Shown: one piece after another, positions 44,293 through 53,725 of the stretch | Layout of the letters: every line of letters starts with the position of its first letter | Position numbering within the stretch: position 1 is the stretch's first letter | Assembly (NCBI GenBank): GCA_965268555.1 | Contig: OZ254174.1 | Location: 1,313,871-1,377,870 of the forward strand | From: AAA044-D11 sp965268555 | GTDB lineage: Bacteria > Actinomycetota > Actinomycetes > Nanopelagicales > Nanopelagicaceae | DNA length: 64,000 nt | Direction: 5' to 3' | Notes under the pieces: model-generated | The model's input: only the letters and a program-made list of their open reading frames with translations | What the model was told of the DNA's origin: nothing | Database searches by the model: none | Made by a program: the position numbers and the translations under genes

Positions 44293-44580
44293 TTATCGCG
44301 CTGTTGAGGTGTAAGGCAGAAGTGCCATTTCGCGGGAATTCTTTACCGCGGCAGCAATCTGACGTTGGTGTTGTGTGCAAGCACCTGTAACTCGACGAGC
44401 ACGGATCTTGCCGCGATCTGAGATGTACTTACGAAGAAGATTGATGTCCTTGTAATCGATATAAGTTGCCTTATCGCGACAGAAAGAGCATGGCTTCTTC
44501 TTAAACTTCTTCATTGCTGCTGCCGACATCTTGCTTACTTTTGGCTTCGGCTTCAGCGTCTTATTATTTCTTGCGCCCAC
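44293..44580 (-). CDS. rpsR: 30S ribosomal protein S18, zinc-binding form
   Basis: 95 residues from GTG 44580 (AGGAG seven bases upstream). The core YIDYKDINLLRKYISDRGKI is universal for S18. It keeps CSFC plus a later Cys/His (CTQHQ), which indicates the C+ zinc-ribbon form. S18 pairs with S6, whose gene begins the operon. The N-terminal Lys-rich extension of about 20 residues is longer than in many bacteria. Confidence 0.96.
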   Translation of the reverse strand: MGARNNKTLKPKPKVSKMSAAAMKKFKKKPCSFCRDKATYIDYKDINLLRKYISDRGKIRARRVTGACTQHQRQIAAAVKNSREMALLPYTSTAR

Positions 44581-44641
44581 TGTGGTGCTCCTTTTTAGGA
44601 TGCCCCGTCAATTCTGACGGGAATGGTTAATGGATAATTAT

Positions 44642-45148
44642 TTAGAAGGGAGGTTGATCATCGGAACCAGCTGAAGACCAGCCACCTCCGACAGGAGCTG
44701 CAGACCATGGATCTTCAGCTGAAGCAGTTTCAGTAACAGGAGTTGAGAATGAACCGCTGCCACCAGAGGCACCCGCTGCGCGAGTTGTCTTTGTGACTTT
44801 TGCAGTTGCATTTCGAAGTGATGGACCAACTTCGTCAACTTCAACTTCGTACACAGTGCGCTTTTCGCCCTCTTTGGTTTCGTATGAGCGTTGCTTCAAA
44901 CGACCAGTAACAATTACGCGCATTCCGCGAGTAAGTGATTCTGCAACGTTCTCTGCTGCTTGACGCCAAATATTGCAAGCAAGAAAGAGGCTATCGCCAT
45001 CTTTCCATTCATTTGTGTTCTTATCGAGGTAACGCGGAGTTGAAGCGACCGTGAACTTTGCAACTGCAGCACCAGAAGGTGTGAAGCGCAATTCAGGATC
45101 GTTAACAAGATTTCCGACCATAGTGATCGTTGTATCTCCAGCTGCCAT
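44642..45148 (-). CDS. ssb: single-stranded DNA-binding protein
   Basis: 168 residues. N-terminal OB-fold (TITMVGNLVNDPELRFTPSGAAV, then FLACNIWRQAAENVAESLTRG), a Gly/Ser/Thr-rich linker, and the acidic C-terminal tip ending DDQPPF that recruits repair and replication partners. Placed between rpsF and rpsR as in most bacteria. GAGAGA precedes the ATG. Confidence 0.97.
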   Translation of the reverse strand: MAAGDTTITMVGNLVNDPELRFTPSGAAVAKFTVASTPRYLDKNTNEWKDGDSLFLACNIWRQAAENVAESLTRGMRVIVTGRLKQRSYETKEGEKRTVYEVEVDEVGPSLRNATAKVTKTTRAAGASGGSGSFSTPVTETASAEDPWSAAPVGGGWSSAGSDDQPPF

Positions 45149-45184
45149 TTTTTCTCTCTCTTATCTACTTTAGATGCTTTTTAT

Positions 45185-45469
45185 TTATTCGGGACGGACG
45201 ACTTTTGTACGAAGCACTGCTTCGTTCAAATTTAATTGGCGATCAAGTTCTTTAATCGCATCCGGACCACAGTGCATATCAACGACGGCGTAAATTCCTT
45301 CTGGTTTTTTATTTATTTCGAAGGACATACGACGACGGCCCCAAATGTCGAGCTTGTCGACAGTGCCGCCACTTTCCTTGATGATCTTGAGATATGTCTC
45401 AAGACTTGGTGCGACTGTGCGTTCTTCTAATTCAGGATCGAGAATGACCATGAGTTCATATCTACGCAT
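45185..45469 (-). CDS. rpsF: 30S ribosomal protein S6
   Basis: 94 residues beginning MRRYELMVILDPELEE, with WGRRRMSFEINKKPEG in the middle, both typical of S6. First gene of its operon. The ribosome site AGGAGGTG is ten bases before the ATG and is preceded by a structured leader. The S6:S18 pair is known to bind its own mRNA leader in many bacteria. Confidence 0.97.
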   Translation of the reverse strand: MRRYELMVILDPELEERTVAPSLETYLKIIKESGGTVDKLDIWGRRRMSFEINKKPEGIYAVVDMHCGPDAIKELDRQLNLNEAVLRTKVVRPE

Positions 45470-45501
45470 AAGTTAACCCCACCTCCTCTGGACTAAAGCG
45501 G

Positions 45502-45562
45502 CCACGGAATTTCCGCGGCAGGAGGGTTATTGCTCCTTCATTGATTAACCGCGGGTGCGGTT
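45502..45562 (-). promoter_or_regulatory. structured rpsF leader, candidate S6:S18 autoregulatory RNA
   Basis: On the mRNA strand there is a perfect hairpin AACCGC-ACCC-GCGGTT (45562-45547) and a second stem CCGCGG-AAATT-CCGTGG (45518-45502, one G-U), just upstream of the rpsF ribosome site. S6:S18-binding leaders with a conserved CCG are known for rpsF operons. Whether this leader matches that motif needs a covariance search. Confidence 0.4.
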
Positions 45563-45578
45563 GCTCTTGGAAGGAAGG

Positions 45579-46778
45579 CTAAGGGTAACCCTGCCCGGCG
45601 TTAGATAAAAATTCAAGGTTCTGTGGACCGAAACTTGGTGTGGATCTCCGCATAAGACGCAGGCTAAACCAGGTTAGGGCCGCAATTCGAAGCAGAATTG
45701 CGAAGGCATAGGCACCGGCCGGGATAGCGAATTTGGCCCCTGACATTCCAGCCAAGTATTGCCAGATTGCCAAGTGATAAATCAATTCCGCACCTTGCCA
45801 AATCCAAAAATCAAAACGGTCTTTCTTATCTACCATTGCAAGTATTGCAAGCGGGGTGAGCCATAAAACAAATTGCGGTGAATAAACCTTGCTTGCCGTA
45901 ACAAAAATTGCGACGATAAAAAATGCAACTGATGCGAGTGATGGAACCTTGGTAATTCCAAGTACAAACAATGAGAATAGAAAAGCTCCTAAAATAAGTA
46001 GCAATATAGAAATTAAATTTAAATTTGCAATTTTAATTCCATAAACATCAAGTGCTTGATAGATAGAACCCCAATCTGCAACTCTTTCAGTATTTAATTT
46101 AAAAAATCTAAACCAACCAGTTGGAGTAGTGAGAATAAATGGCAGATTAATTGCCAACCAAAGAAGAATAGTGGTTGAAACATATTGTATTAGTTCGCGT
46201 AGCTTTGCTTTGCGAATAAATATTAAGGCAATAGGTAAGAGAAGTACGATTGGGAAAAACTTTGTCGCAATAGAAATTCCAAGTAGCAGAGCGCTAGCAC
46301 GAAATTTTCCTACGTCGAAAAAATAGATCGCTGCTAGCGAAGATATGACTGCCCAGACATCCCAGTTGATATAGAGCGAAGCGACTACAGCAGGAGCGAC
46401 TGGTAATAAATACCAGAGCTCTGGCTTTAACTTTTTTAATAGAACTACCGAGGCAATAAAAAGAAGTCCGATAAAGATTGCGTTGATATCAAAGTAGCTC
46501 CGGTATTTGTTCCCTGAATCCCCAACTAAGAAGGATGTTCCCCACATAACTAACCCTATTAACGGTGGATATTCCACAGCATTTGCAGCACTTGCATAGG
46601 GCCAGCTGTGAGTTATCAAATCCCGTGCGCCAAATAGTGCAGGAAGGTCGGAATAGCAGGCATGAATATTTGTACCTGGTTGTGTCCAACCAATAGACCT
46701 ACAGTGTTCAAATTTTGCAAAGGAAAGTAGTGCTGCGATAAGTGCAAGAAATACTGCACTTCTAGCAACAATTTTCAC
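45579..46778 (-). CDS. GT87-type polyprenol-linked glycosyltransferase family membrane protein
   Basis: 399 residues with about ten membrane helices and the GT-C style acidic loop after the first helix (CYSDLPALFGARDL). The segments FFPIVLLLPIALIFIRKAK and YSPQFVLWLTPLAIL fit the DUF2029/GT87 family, whose mycobacterial members use polyprenyl-phosphate-mannose to extend cell-envelope glycans. Acceptor here unknown. GTG start overlapping the PBP stop (GTGA), so it is co-translated with the PBP. Confidence 0.75.
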   Translation of the reverse strand: MKIVARSAVFLALIAALLSFAKFEHCRSIGWTQPGTNIHACYSDLPALFGARDLITHSWPYASAANAVEYPPLIGLVMWGTSFLVGDSGNKYRSYFDINAIFIGLLFIASVVLLKKLKPELWYLLPVAPAVVASLYINWDVWAVISSLAAIYFFDVGKFRASALLLGISIATKFFPIVLLLPIALIFIRKAKLRELIQYVSTTILLWLAINLPFILTTPTGWFRFFKLNTERVADWGSIYQALDVYGIKIANLNLISILLLILGAFLFSLFVLGITKVPSLASVAFFIVAIFVTASKVYSPQFVLWLTPLAILAMVDKKDRFDFWIWQGAELIYHLAIWQYLAGMSGAKFAIPAGAYAFAILLRIAALTWFSLRLMRRSTPSFGPQNLEFLSNAGQGYP

Positions 46779-48748
46779 TGTTTAGCTGCGAGTTTCTTCT
46801 TCTTTGTTGCGCCTGATTCATATTTTCCTGCCAGCGCAGGATCTAGCGTTGGCACTGCATCTAAATATGAAACAGGTTCGGTTCCACCAATATTTGCCGG
46901 ATCTGGAAATGATGTTGCTGGCATACCTTTTTGTGCAAGCTTTGTATAAGTGTTCCAAACTCGGGCTGGGAAAGTTCCGCCAGTAAATGCGCCAAGACCA
47001 CCAATTCCATTTAGCGATTGCGTTGCATCATCTCTAAACATTGCAACCGTCGTGGCAAACTCAGGTGTGTAACCGTTAAACCAAGCGGACGCATTGTCAG
47101 TTGTAGTTCCAGTCTTTCCAGCAGTTGGTCGTCCGACGCCACTAGCCGCAGCGCCGCCAGTTCCAAATCTGGTTACACCTTGAAGGGCATAAGTTAAGTC
47201 AGCCATAACATCTGGTTGGAATGCTTGTTGGGCTTCAATCTTTCCTTCGTAGAGCACACCTTTATTTGATCCTAAAACTTCTTTAATAAAAAATGGTTTT
47301 GCGTAAGTTCCATTGGCGGCAAATGTTGCATATGCAGCGGCCATATCAATTACGTGTGGTGATGCAACACCAAGTGAAATTGATGGGGTTGGCATTAGTG
47401 CAACTGTGTTTGGAATACCCGCACGTCTTGCAACATCAACAACTTTATCTAAGCCTGCTTTAATTCCGAGTGGAACATAAATTGTGTTAATTGAATGTGC
47501 TGTCGCATCAAGTAGGTCTATTTCACCCTCTTGCTCGTTTGCATAGTTAAAGACGGGGTAAGGCTTACCAACATCATCAAATACTTGAGGTGATTTTCCA
47601 TTCCAGATAGAAGTTAATGGAATTCCTTGTTCAAGAGCGGCGACAAGTGCGAATGGTTTAAAACCAGATCCAGCTTGAGTGATTGATTGGGTTGCGCCAT
47701 TTAATTGCGTGACTAAATAATCCTTACCGCCATAAAGTGCAACAACTTCACCTGTTCCAGCTCTGATTGAAACTAGCGCGGCATGAAAATTATCAGGTGT
47801 TTTGGCAGGTCCTCGAGTGTCCATGGCTTTTACTGCAGCTTCCTGATTTTTCTTCTCCAGCGTCGTTTTAATTACATAACCACCGGTTTGTAATTGGGCT
47901 TCAGTAAATCCAAGTTTTCCTAGTTCACGAACAACCCATGAAATTACATAACCTTTTGGTCCGGCTAGAGCCCCAGATGTTACGCGATCACGAATAGCTG
48001 GATACTTCAAATTTTTAGCTTGCGCTTTTGTTAACCAATCTTTTGCAACCATGCCATCAATTACATATTGCCATCTTGCTATTAAACGTTGCTTGTTTTC
48101 TTTGCTGTAAGAAGGATCGTAGTAACCAGGAGAGCGAAGAATGCTTGCCAGAATCGCAGCCTCAGAAATAGATAACTTACTAACGCTTTTACCGAAATAA
48201 ACTTCGGATGCGGTTTGAATTCCATAAGAACCCCGACCAAAGTAAATGGTATTCAAATAACTTTCCAAGATGTCATCTTTAGACATTTGATTCTGTAACT
48301 TCATAGCAATTACAAGTTCTTTTACTTTTCTGGTAATTGTGCGCTCTGGTGTTAGAAATGCAGTCTTTGCATATTGCTGAGTGATTGTTGAACCACCTTG
48401 GCCATTTAACGAGCCTGACTTCAAATTGTTAAAAAGTGCGCGCGCAATACCGATTGGGCTCACAGCGCTCTGGGTATAAAAATTGCGATCTTCCGCCGCC
48501 ATGACGGCTTGGCGTACGTGTAATGGAATATTTGCTAACTTAACAACGGTTCGATTCTCTGAACCCAAGCGACCAATTTCTTGGCCATCTGCATATTGAA
48601 TAATTGTTGATTGGCTGTTAACAAATGCATTTGGATCGGGAATGCTGACTGTGAAGTATGCGAATGCAAAACCGAGAACCGCAATGATGAAACCAATACC
48701 GCCGGCAAATATGCCGTATCGGATTAAGTTTCCACGCAGATTACTCAT
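46775..48748 (-). CDS. class A penicillin-binding protein (transglycosylase/transpeptidase)
   Basis: 657 residues. One N-terminal membrane helix (12-34), a GT51 glycosyltransferase domain with the catalytic Glu in MAAEDRNFY and GGSTITQQYAK, and a transpeptidase domain with the SxxK serine in QAGSGFKPF, the SxN motif in HSINTIY and KTG in AGKTGTTTDN. A basic C-terminal tail ends it; no PASTA domain is present. It builds peptidoglycan. It has a leaderless-type start and overlaps the glycosyltransferase gene. Confidence 0.95.
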   Translation of the reverse strand: MSNLRGNLIRYGIFAGGIGFIIAVLGFAFAYFTVSIPDPNAFVNSQSTIIQYADGQEIGRLGSENRTVVKLANIPLHVRQAVMAAEDRNFYTQSAVSPIGIARALFNNLKSGSLNGQGGSTITQQYAKTAFLTPERTITRKVKELVIAMKLQNQMSKDDILESYLNTIYFGRGSYGIQTASEVYFGKSVSKLSISEAAILASILRSPGYYDPSYSKENKQRLIARWQYVIDGMVAKDWLTKAQAKNLKYPAIRDRVTSGALAGPKGYVISWVVRELGKLGFTEAQLQTGGYVIKTTLEKKNQEAAVKAMDTRGPAKTPDNFHAALVSIRAGTGEVVALYGGKDYLVTQLNGATQSITQAGSGFKPFALVAALEQGIPLTSIWNGKSPQVFDDVGKPYPVFNYANEQEGEIDLLDATAHSINTIYVPLGIKAGLDKVVDVARRAGIPNTVALMPTPSISLGVASPHVIDMAAAYATFAANGTYAKPFFIKEVLGSNKGVLYEGKIEAQQAFQPDVMADLTYALQGVTRFGTGGAAASGVGRPTAGKTGTTTDNASAWFNGYTPEFATTVAMFRDDATQSLNGIGGLGAFTGGTFPARVWNTYTKLAQKGMPATSFPDPANIGGTEPVSYLDAVPTLDPALAGKYESGATKKKKLAAKQ

Positions 48749-48754
48749 AACTTA

Positions 48755-48760
48755 AGGCTA
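48755..48760 (-). promoter_or_regulatory. -10 element of a probable leaderless PBP promoter
   Basis: TAGCCT on the minus strand, six bases (TAAGTT), then ATG 48748. No Shine-Dalgarno. Confidence 0.5.
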
Positions 48761-48778
48761 CCTTCTTCCGACTTTTTA

Positions 48779-49249
48779 TTAATGACCACGCAGGGATTTC
48801 TCATGAAGGTGCCAGCTTTTCAATTCTTTTGCTGGCTTCCAGTCGTCATCTTCAAGCGTGTGAACCTTACGTGGCGCCTTTCTTGTGCGGCCATCGCCGA
48901 GTAAGAATGAGTAAATCAAATGATTCCAACCGCACTCTAAGCAAATTTCGACTGTGTACACCCGAAATTCACCATACTCGTTCTGCATTTCATCTAATTC
49001 ACTTAAAGATTTGATTCGCCCTGAGTACTGTCCGAGTTGATCACCAAATGCATATCGCAATTCACGTATTTCAACTTTTTTGCAGACTGGGCAAGGGCGC
49101 TTTGTTATCTCGCCATGGTGTTTTGCTGCTCGCTTTAAATAAGGATCGGCATCGCAAGCATCCATCGCAGATGCAGAACCTCGAAAGAGCGCAAGCAAGG
49201 TTGCGCGGCGATCAAGTGAATAATCGATGTTATCTCGGCGCGACCACAT
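48779..49249 (-). CDS. DUF5318 family protein
   Basis: Actinobacterial protein of unknown function, 156 residues from ATG 49249 (MWSRRDNIDYSLDRRATL), the usual start of the family. It contains a zinc-ribbon-like arrangement: CPVC at about residue 53 and CLECGWNH near 103. An upstream in-frame ATG would add 15 residues but lies inside the divergent MFS gene. It commonly neighbours class A PBP genes in Actinobacteria, as here. Confidence 0.85.
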   Translation of the reverse strand: MWSRRDNIDYSLDRRATLLALFRGSASAMDACDADPYLKRAAKHHGEITKRPCPVCKKVEIRELRYAFGDQLGQYSGRIKSLSELDEMQNEYGEFRVYTVEICLECGWNHLIYSFLLGDGRTRKAPRKVHTLEDDDWKPAKELKSWHLHEKSLRGH

Positions 49250-49279
49250 AATGGTAAAGAATAAACCCAACTTGGACAT

Positions 49280-49285
49280 TACGCT
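49280..49285 (+). promoter_or_regulatory. -10 element of a probable leaderless MFS promoter
   Basis: TACGCT, seven bases, then ATG 49293. No Shine-Dalgarno. It lies inside the divergent region shared with the DUF5318 gene. Confidence 0.4.
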
Positions 49286-49292
49286 TTGCAGC

Positions 49293-50564
49293 ATGCAGTT
49301 AATAGGTAGATATGGATCATTGCCTAAATTGCTTCGCGTGCGATGGATGGGGCAATTAACCGATGGCGCCTTTCAATCCGCTCTCGCCTCATTTGTATTG
49401 TTTTCTCCAGAACGACAACCTGATGCAGTTAAAGCTGCTCTCGCCTTTGCAGTAGTTCTACTTCCATATTCTTTAGTTGGTCCATATGCCGGAATTTTCT
49501 TAGATCGCTTTAGTCGTAAACGGGTAATTCAAATTGCAAATTTTCTGCGGGCATCTGATTTATTAATAATCGCGCTACTTATTTTTCAGGGATCGACTGG
49601 AATAGTTCTAACACTCTTTGTTCTCTTTGCATTTGGTGTTAATAGGCTAATACTTGCCGGCTTATCAGCAGGATTGCCGCTATTGGTTGCGAAGAAAGAT
49701 TTGATTGTTGCAAATGCAATAGCTGTTACTGGCGGAACAATCTTTGTTGTAATCGGCGGCGGACTTGGAATCGGTTTGAAGAATCTTCTTGATTCAGCAA
49801 AAACTGGTGACCATATTGATGCACTTCTAATTTTAATTTCGGCCCTTGGATATCTGTTAGCTGCGCTATTCGCATCACGGATTGGAAAACGTGAAATTGG
49901 TCCGCTGCCACATGAGGTACCGCAAGAGGTAAAAGGATTTGGCGAGATACTGCAAGGTTTTCATATTTTGCGATCTCACGTCGATGCAATCCGCGGAATT
50001 TTTGCAACCGGTGTTCAACGCGGAGGAATTACAGCGCTAACTCTTATGGCTTTGTTGTTAGAGCGAAATACTTTTAACGCTCCTGATGATCCTGATGCCG
50101 GACTACGAGGTTTTGCTTACGCTCTTGCGATAGCCGGTATTGGTATTGGACTTGGCGCTCTTGCTGGGCCACTTGGCGTTGCTAAGTTTGGTAGACATAA
50201 ATGGATGCGCATCTCAATGCTTGCGCCCATTGGATTCTTATTGTTATTTGGAATTTTCCCAAATGAATTCATGATGATTCTTACTGCTTTTTTTGTTGGG
50301 GGATTTGGCCAGAGTTTGAAGATAACAAATGATGCACTTGTTCAATCAAAGATTGTTGATGAGTTCCGCGGTCGCATCTTTGCTTTTTATGATGTTGCAG
50401 TAAATGGTGCGATTGTTAGCGGTGCAATTATTTCTGCTTTGGTCTTACCTGCAGATGGTGTCTCTTTGTGGATGCCGTGGTTGATCGCACTTTCATATGC
50501 CCTTACGGGATTTATTCTTTTGCGAAAATCTAAATTTTTGGCTTATTCAAGCTCCACCAATTAA
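49293..50564 (+). CDS. major facilitator superfamily transporter
   Basis: About 423 residues with 12 membrane helices; the loop DRFSRKRVIQ after helix 2 is the MFS motif A variant, and AFYDVAVNGA is found in MFS exporters of the EntS/DUF894-like group. Start ATG 49293 (MQLIGRYGSLPKLL) is chosen over ATG 49227, which would run through the divergent DUF5318 start. Substrate unknown. The last 35 bp overlap the convergent cca gene. Confidence 0.85.
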   Translation: MQLIGRYGSLPKLLRVRWMGQLTDGAFQSALASFVLFSPERQPDAVKAALAFAVVLLPYSLVGPYAGIFLDRFSRKRVIQIANFLRASDLLIIALLIFQGSTGIVLTLFVLFAFGVNRLILAGLSAGLPLLVAKKDLIVANAIAVTGGTIFVVIGGGLGIGLKNLLDSAKTGDHIDALLILISALGYLLAALFASRIGKREIGPLPHEVPQEVKGFGEILQGFHILRSHVDAIRGIFATGVQRGGITALTLMALLLERNTFNAPDDPDAGLRGFAYALAIAGIGIGLGALAGPLGVAKFGRHKWMRISMLAPIGFLLLFGIFPNEFMMILTAFFVGGFGQSLKITNDALVQSKIVDEFRGRIFAFYDVAVNGAIVSGAIISALVLPADGVSLWMPWLIALSYALTGFILLRKSKFLAYSSSTN

Positions 50565-51993
50565 GAAGTTCGGCTTCCGCGGCTTCTGCACCAAGTGGGC
50601 CACGATCCATTCGTAAGTCGAGTAAATATTGATAGGCCCGTCCAACAATTGGTGATGGTGAAATTCCAAGGATCGCCATAATCTCTAGTCCATCTAAATC
50701 TGGGCGGATTTTCTCTAGCTCTTCCTGTTCCATAAGCAGGGCGATGCGCGCTTCAAGGGAGTCATAAGTTTTTGCTAAACCTTCAGCCTTGCGCGCATTT
50801 CTAGTTGTGCAATCCGCGCGAGTTAAAACATGAAGGTGAATAAGTTGATGTTCGGCATCTCTGATATATCTGCGAACGGCTGAGTCGGTCCATTCACCTG
50901 TTCCATAACCGTGAAAGCGCAGGTGTAGAAAAACCAGCGCTGAAACATCATCAACGATTTCGTTACTAAAACGCAGTGCTTTTAGCCGTTCCTTGGCCAT
51001 GCGGGCGCCAACAACTTCGTGGTGATGAAATGAAACCCCGCCGCCAGGAATCAACTCACGCGTCTTTGGTTTACCGATGTCGTGCAGAAGAGCAGCAAGT
51101 CGAATAACAAGATTTGGTCCGCCTAGCCGATCCTCTAATGAAATCGCTTGTTCCAATACTTTAAGGGTGTGTTCGTAAACATCTTTATGGTGATGGTGTT
51201 CATCGATCTCTAATTTCAATTTTGGAATTTCTGGAATTACAAATTCGGCCAATCCGGTTTCGACCAAAATTGAAATTCCAATTCTGGGATCACCAGACAT
51301 TAATGTTTTTGTGAATTCGTCACGAATTCGTTCAGCTGAAATGATTTTAATGCGTGGCGCCATCTCTTGAATTGCAGAAATAATCTTGGGGTCTACTTCA
51401 AATCCAAGTTGTGCTGCAAATCTTGCAGCACGCATCATGCGAAGAGGGTCATCTGAAAACGAATCTTCTGGAGTTCCAGGTGTTCTAAGAACTTTCTTTA
51501 ACAAATCACCTACGCCATTAAAATTATCTATGAATGTTGGTGGGTTGGTAGTTAGTTCAAGTGCCATTGCATTGACTGTAAAATCCCGACGCAGCAAATC
51601 ACCTTCGATATTCGCTCCAAACGCAACTTCTGGATTGCGACTATCGGCTTCATATTTTTCACTTCGGTAAGTTGTAATCTCAACAGTTACATCACCGAAC
51701 TGTGCTGCAATCGTTCCAAATTCTCTTCCAGTTTCCCAAAGTGAATCTGCACTCTTTTTAATTAGCGCTTTAGTCTCATCTGGTTTTGCATTTGTTGTGA
51801 AATCTAAATCGTTACCAAGTCTTCCCAGAATTGCATCGCGGACAGGGCCACCAACTAATGCGAGTGTGAATCCTGCCTTAGCAAATTTTTCGCCAAGGTC
51901 TGTGGCTAGCGGTCTGGTTAAAAGCGCAGTGCGAGCCAGGTTGGCAGCGATCACCGATGGGTCGCTGGCATCTAATTCTTGGTTCGCTGTCAC
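50530..51993 (-). CDS. cca: CCA tRNA nucleotidyltransferase
   Basis: Adds or repairs the 3' CCA of tRNAs. Class II nucleotidyltransferase with LVGGPVRDAILGR and the metal-binding DLDFTT, RRDFTVNAMAL, and an HD phosphohydrolase-like domain (LLHDIGKPKTR near 305-315). 487 residues, normal for Actinobacteria. GTG start at 51993. It is divergent from the NUDIX gene, the standard actinobacterial arrangement ahead of murJ. At least the tRNA-Ser here already encodes CCA, so a repair role is plausible. Confidence 0.94.
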   Translation of the reverse strand: MTANQELDASDPSVIAANLARTALLTRPLATDLGEKFAKAGFTLALVGGPVRDAILGRLGNDLDFTTNAKPDETKALIKKSADSLWETGREFGTIAAQFGDVTVEITTYRSEKYEADSRNPEVAFGANIEGDLLRRDFTVNAMALELTTNPPTFIDNFNGVGDLLKKVLRTPGTPEDSFSDDPLRMMRAARFAAQLGFEVDPKIISAIQEMAPRIKIISAERIRDEFTKTLMSGDPRIGISILVETGLAEFVIPEIPKLKLEIDEHHHHKDVYEHTLKVLEQAISLEDRLGGPNLVIRLAALLHDIGKPKTRELIPGGGVSFHHHEVVGARMAKERLKALRFSNEIVDDVSALVFLHLRFHGYGTGEWTDSAVRRYIRDAEHQLIHLHVLTRADCTTRNARKAEGLAKTYDSLEARIALLMEQEELEKIRPDLDGLEIMAILGISPSPIVGRAYQYLLDLRMDRGPLGAEAAEAELLNWWSLNKPKI

Positions 51994-52013
51994 AGTATCT
52001 AAGGCTAGAGCAG

Positions 52014-52019
52014 TAACCT
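52014..52019 (+). promoter_or_regulatory. -10 element of a probable leaderless NUDIX-operon promoter
   Basis: TAACCT, six bases (TGCCCC), then ATG 52026. No Shine-Dalgarno. Confidence 0.5.
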
Positions 52020-52025
52020 TGCCCC

Positions 52026-52607
52026 ATGACCACGGCGCCTGGTGGCGGTGGCGAGGCTAAACGGAAAAAACGTCGGAGACGACGTCCGAAGGGCCCGACC
52101 CCACCAAATTTAAATAATTCTGCAACCGCTTCGAAAAATCCTGCTGCCAAAAAAGCTCCGCCTAAGCGCGTGTATGCAAAACGTGTTGATGAAGTTAGTG
52201 CGGGTGGTTTAGTTATTGATACCACTGGGACTAAGGGGCTTTTAATTGGGCGCCGAGATTTGAAAGATCAAACTCGCGAACGTTTGCTTTGGTCACTTCC
52301 TAAGGGACATATTGAAGAGGGCGAAACGCCAGAGCAAGCTGCAATTCGCGAAGTTGCTGAAGAAACTGGAATCCAAAGCGAGATAGCTCGTGAACTTGGT
52401 GTTATTGATTTTTGGTTTATGGCTGGTGGCAATCGAATTCATAAAACTGTCCATCATTTCTTATTTAAAGAAATTGGTGGCGAACTCGCACCACAGATCA
52501 CCGAAGTTGATGACGTTGGCTGGTTTCCGTTAAGTGAGATTGTTGAACTACTTGCATATCCAGATGAGAAGAAATTGATTGCGAAATCTGGTGATCTCGT
52601 AATATGA
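52026..52607 (+). CDS. NUDIX hydrolase (MutT4-like position)
   Basis: 193 residues. The Nudix box GHIEEGETPEQAAIREVAEETG is intact near residues 92-113 (all catalytic Glu present). An N-terminal tail of about 50 residues is very rich in Arg/Lys and Pro/Ala (KRKKRRRRRPKGP), probably disordered and able to bind nucleic acid or membrane. It opens the operon NUDIX-DUF6049-murJ, equivalent to mutT4-Rv3909-mviN in mycobacteria. Substrate unknown. Confidence 0.88.
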   Translation: MTTAPGGGGEAKRKKRRRRRPKGPTPPNLNNSATASKNPAAKKAPPKRVYAKRVDEVSAGGLVIDTTGTKGLLIGRRDLKDQTRERLLWSLPKGHIEEGETPEQAAIREVAEETGIQSEIARELGVIDFWFMAGGNRIHKTVHHFLFKEIGGELAPQITEVDDVGWFPLSEIVELLAYPDEKKLIAKSGDLVI

Positions 52608-53725
52608 AAAAACTTTATTTTGTAATTAGCGCCCTATTGATTGCGCTCTTCACCGCACCTATGGCAAGTGCTGCTGATGTAGCAATTAACATAACTGCAC
52701 CTACTCATAGGCAATTTGATGGTCTGTTTATTGACGATGAGTTGGCAGCGCAACTTGCATATGAGGGGCGGCTTGGACAATTAGTTTTCAACCCGGCACG
52801 TGGAAATCGAAGTTGGTTTATTGATCCACAACTCATTGAAGAAGTTACTGCAATGGCTTCGGACTACACGATAGTTGGCGGTGAGAAAGGTGTTGGAAGC
52901 GAAGTTGCCAAGAATTGGCTAAACCAGCTTTCAGCTATCACTCGTGGCGATCGGATAACTGCGCTTCCTTATGGCAATCCATCTGGTTATTGGATTTCAA
53001 AAATGGTGCCTTCTGCAAAAGATTTCTATTTGAAATTGGGCGCTAAACGTTTGACCGCTCTATTAAATAGGCAAGTCTCCCAACTCGACTCTTACCCAGA
53101 AAACAAAGCGCCTAAATTAGAATATTTAACGGTTAGAGCTTTTAGAGAATCGCAACGCATTCTCAAATTGAACTCGCCTTATTTATCGCTAGATGAAGTC
53201 GAAAAATTCCAGGGCTATAGCGCTGCGGTGTTACACCCTGATTTAAAAGCTGGCCACCGGACGATGCTTGATCTCGATCTTTTGGCTTCGACTGCGAAGC
53301 TTGGCCAGAGAATTAGATTGGCGCCAGGCAGATTTACCGTGACTTCAACAAAACAGAATTTACCAATCACTTTGATAAATGATTTTCCAAACCCGGTGAA
53401 ACTTTCAATTGAAATCAATGCACTAAATGGCAAAGTTTTGGTTGGTACGGTTCCAAATCAGATCGTAAATGGAAATTCTAAAATCCAAGTAATGATTCCA
53501 GTTGAGGTTGTAACTTCGGGCGAGAGCGAACTTTCAGTGTCGATGTATTCCGAGGGTTCGCAAAATTCTAGAAAGAAGGCGTTACTCGGGGAAGAAGTTA
53601 TTTACCCGGTGACGCTTAAAGTAATTAGCCCAATTGCGACCTGGATTACTACTGGTGGGGCGATAATTCTCTTTGTATCTGCACTTATTCAGAGCTTTAG
53701 ACGGATAAGAAAGAAGCGGTCATGA
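52604..53725 (+). CDS. DUF6049-position secreted/membrane protein, short form
   Basis: 373 residues with a signal peptide (1-23, ASA-AD), a large extracytoplasmic part and one C-terminal membrane helix (about 345-365) followed by a basic RRIRKKR tail. By position between the NUDIX gene and murJ it corresponds to the DUF6049 family (mycobacterial Rv3909), but it is about half that length. Role unknown; the conserved link to murJ points to cell-wall export. Four-base overlaps on both sides. Confidence 0.7.
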   Translation: MKKLYFVISALLIALFTAPMASAADVAINITAPTHRQFDGLFIDDELAAQLAYEGRLGQLVFNPARGNRSWFIDPQLIEEVTAMASDYTIVGGEKGVGSEVAKNWLNQLSAITRGDRITALPYGNPSGYWISKMVPSAKDFYLKLGAKRLTALLNRQVSQLDSYPENKAPKLEYLTVRAFRESQRILKLNSPYLSLDEVEKFQGYSAAVLHPDLKAGHRTMLDLDLLASTAKLGQRIRLAPGRFTVTSTKQNLPITLINDFPNPVKLSIEINALNGKVLVGTVPNQIVNGNSKIQVMIPVEVVTSGESELSVSMYSEGSQNSRKKALLGEEVIYPVTLKVISPIATWITTGGAIILFVSALIQSFRRIRKKRS

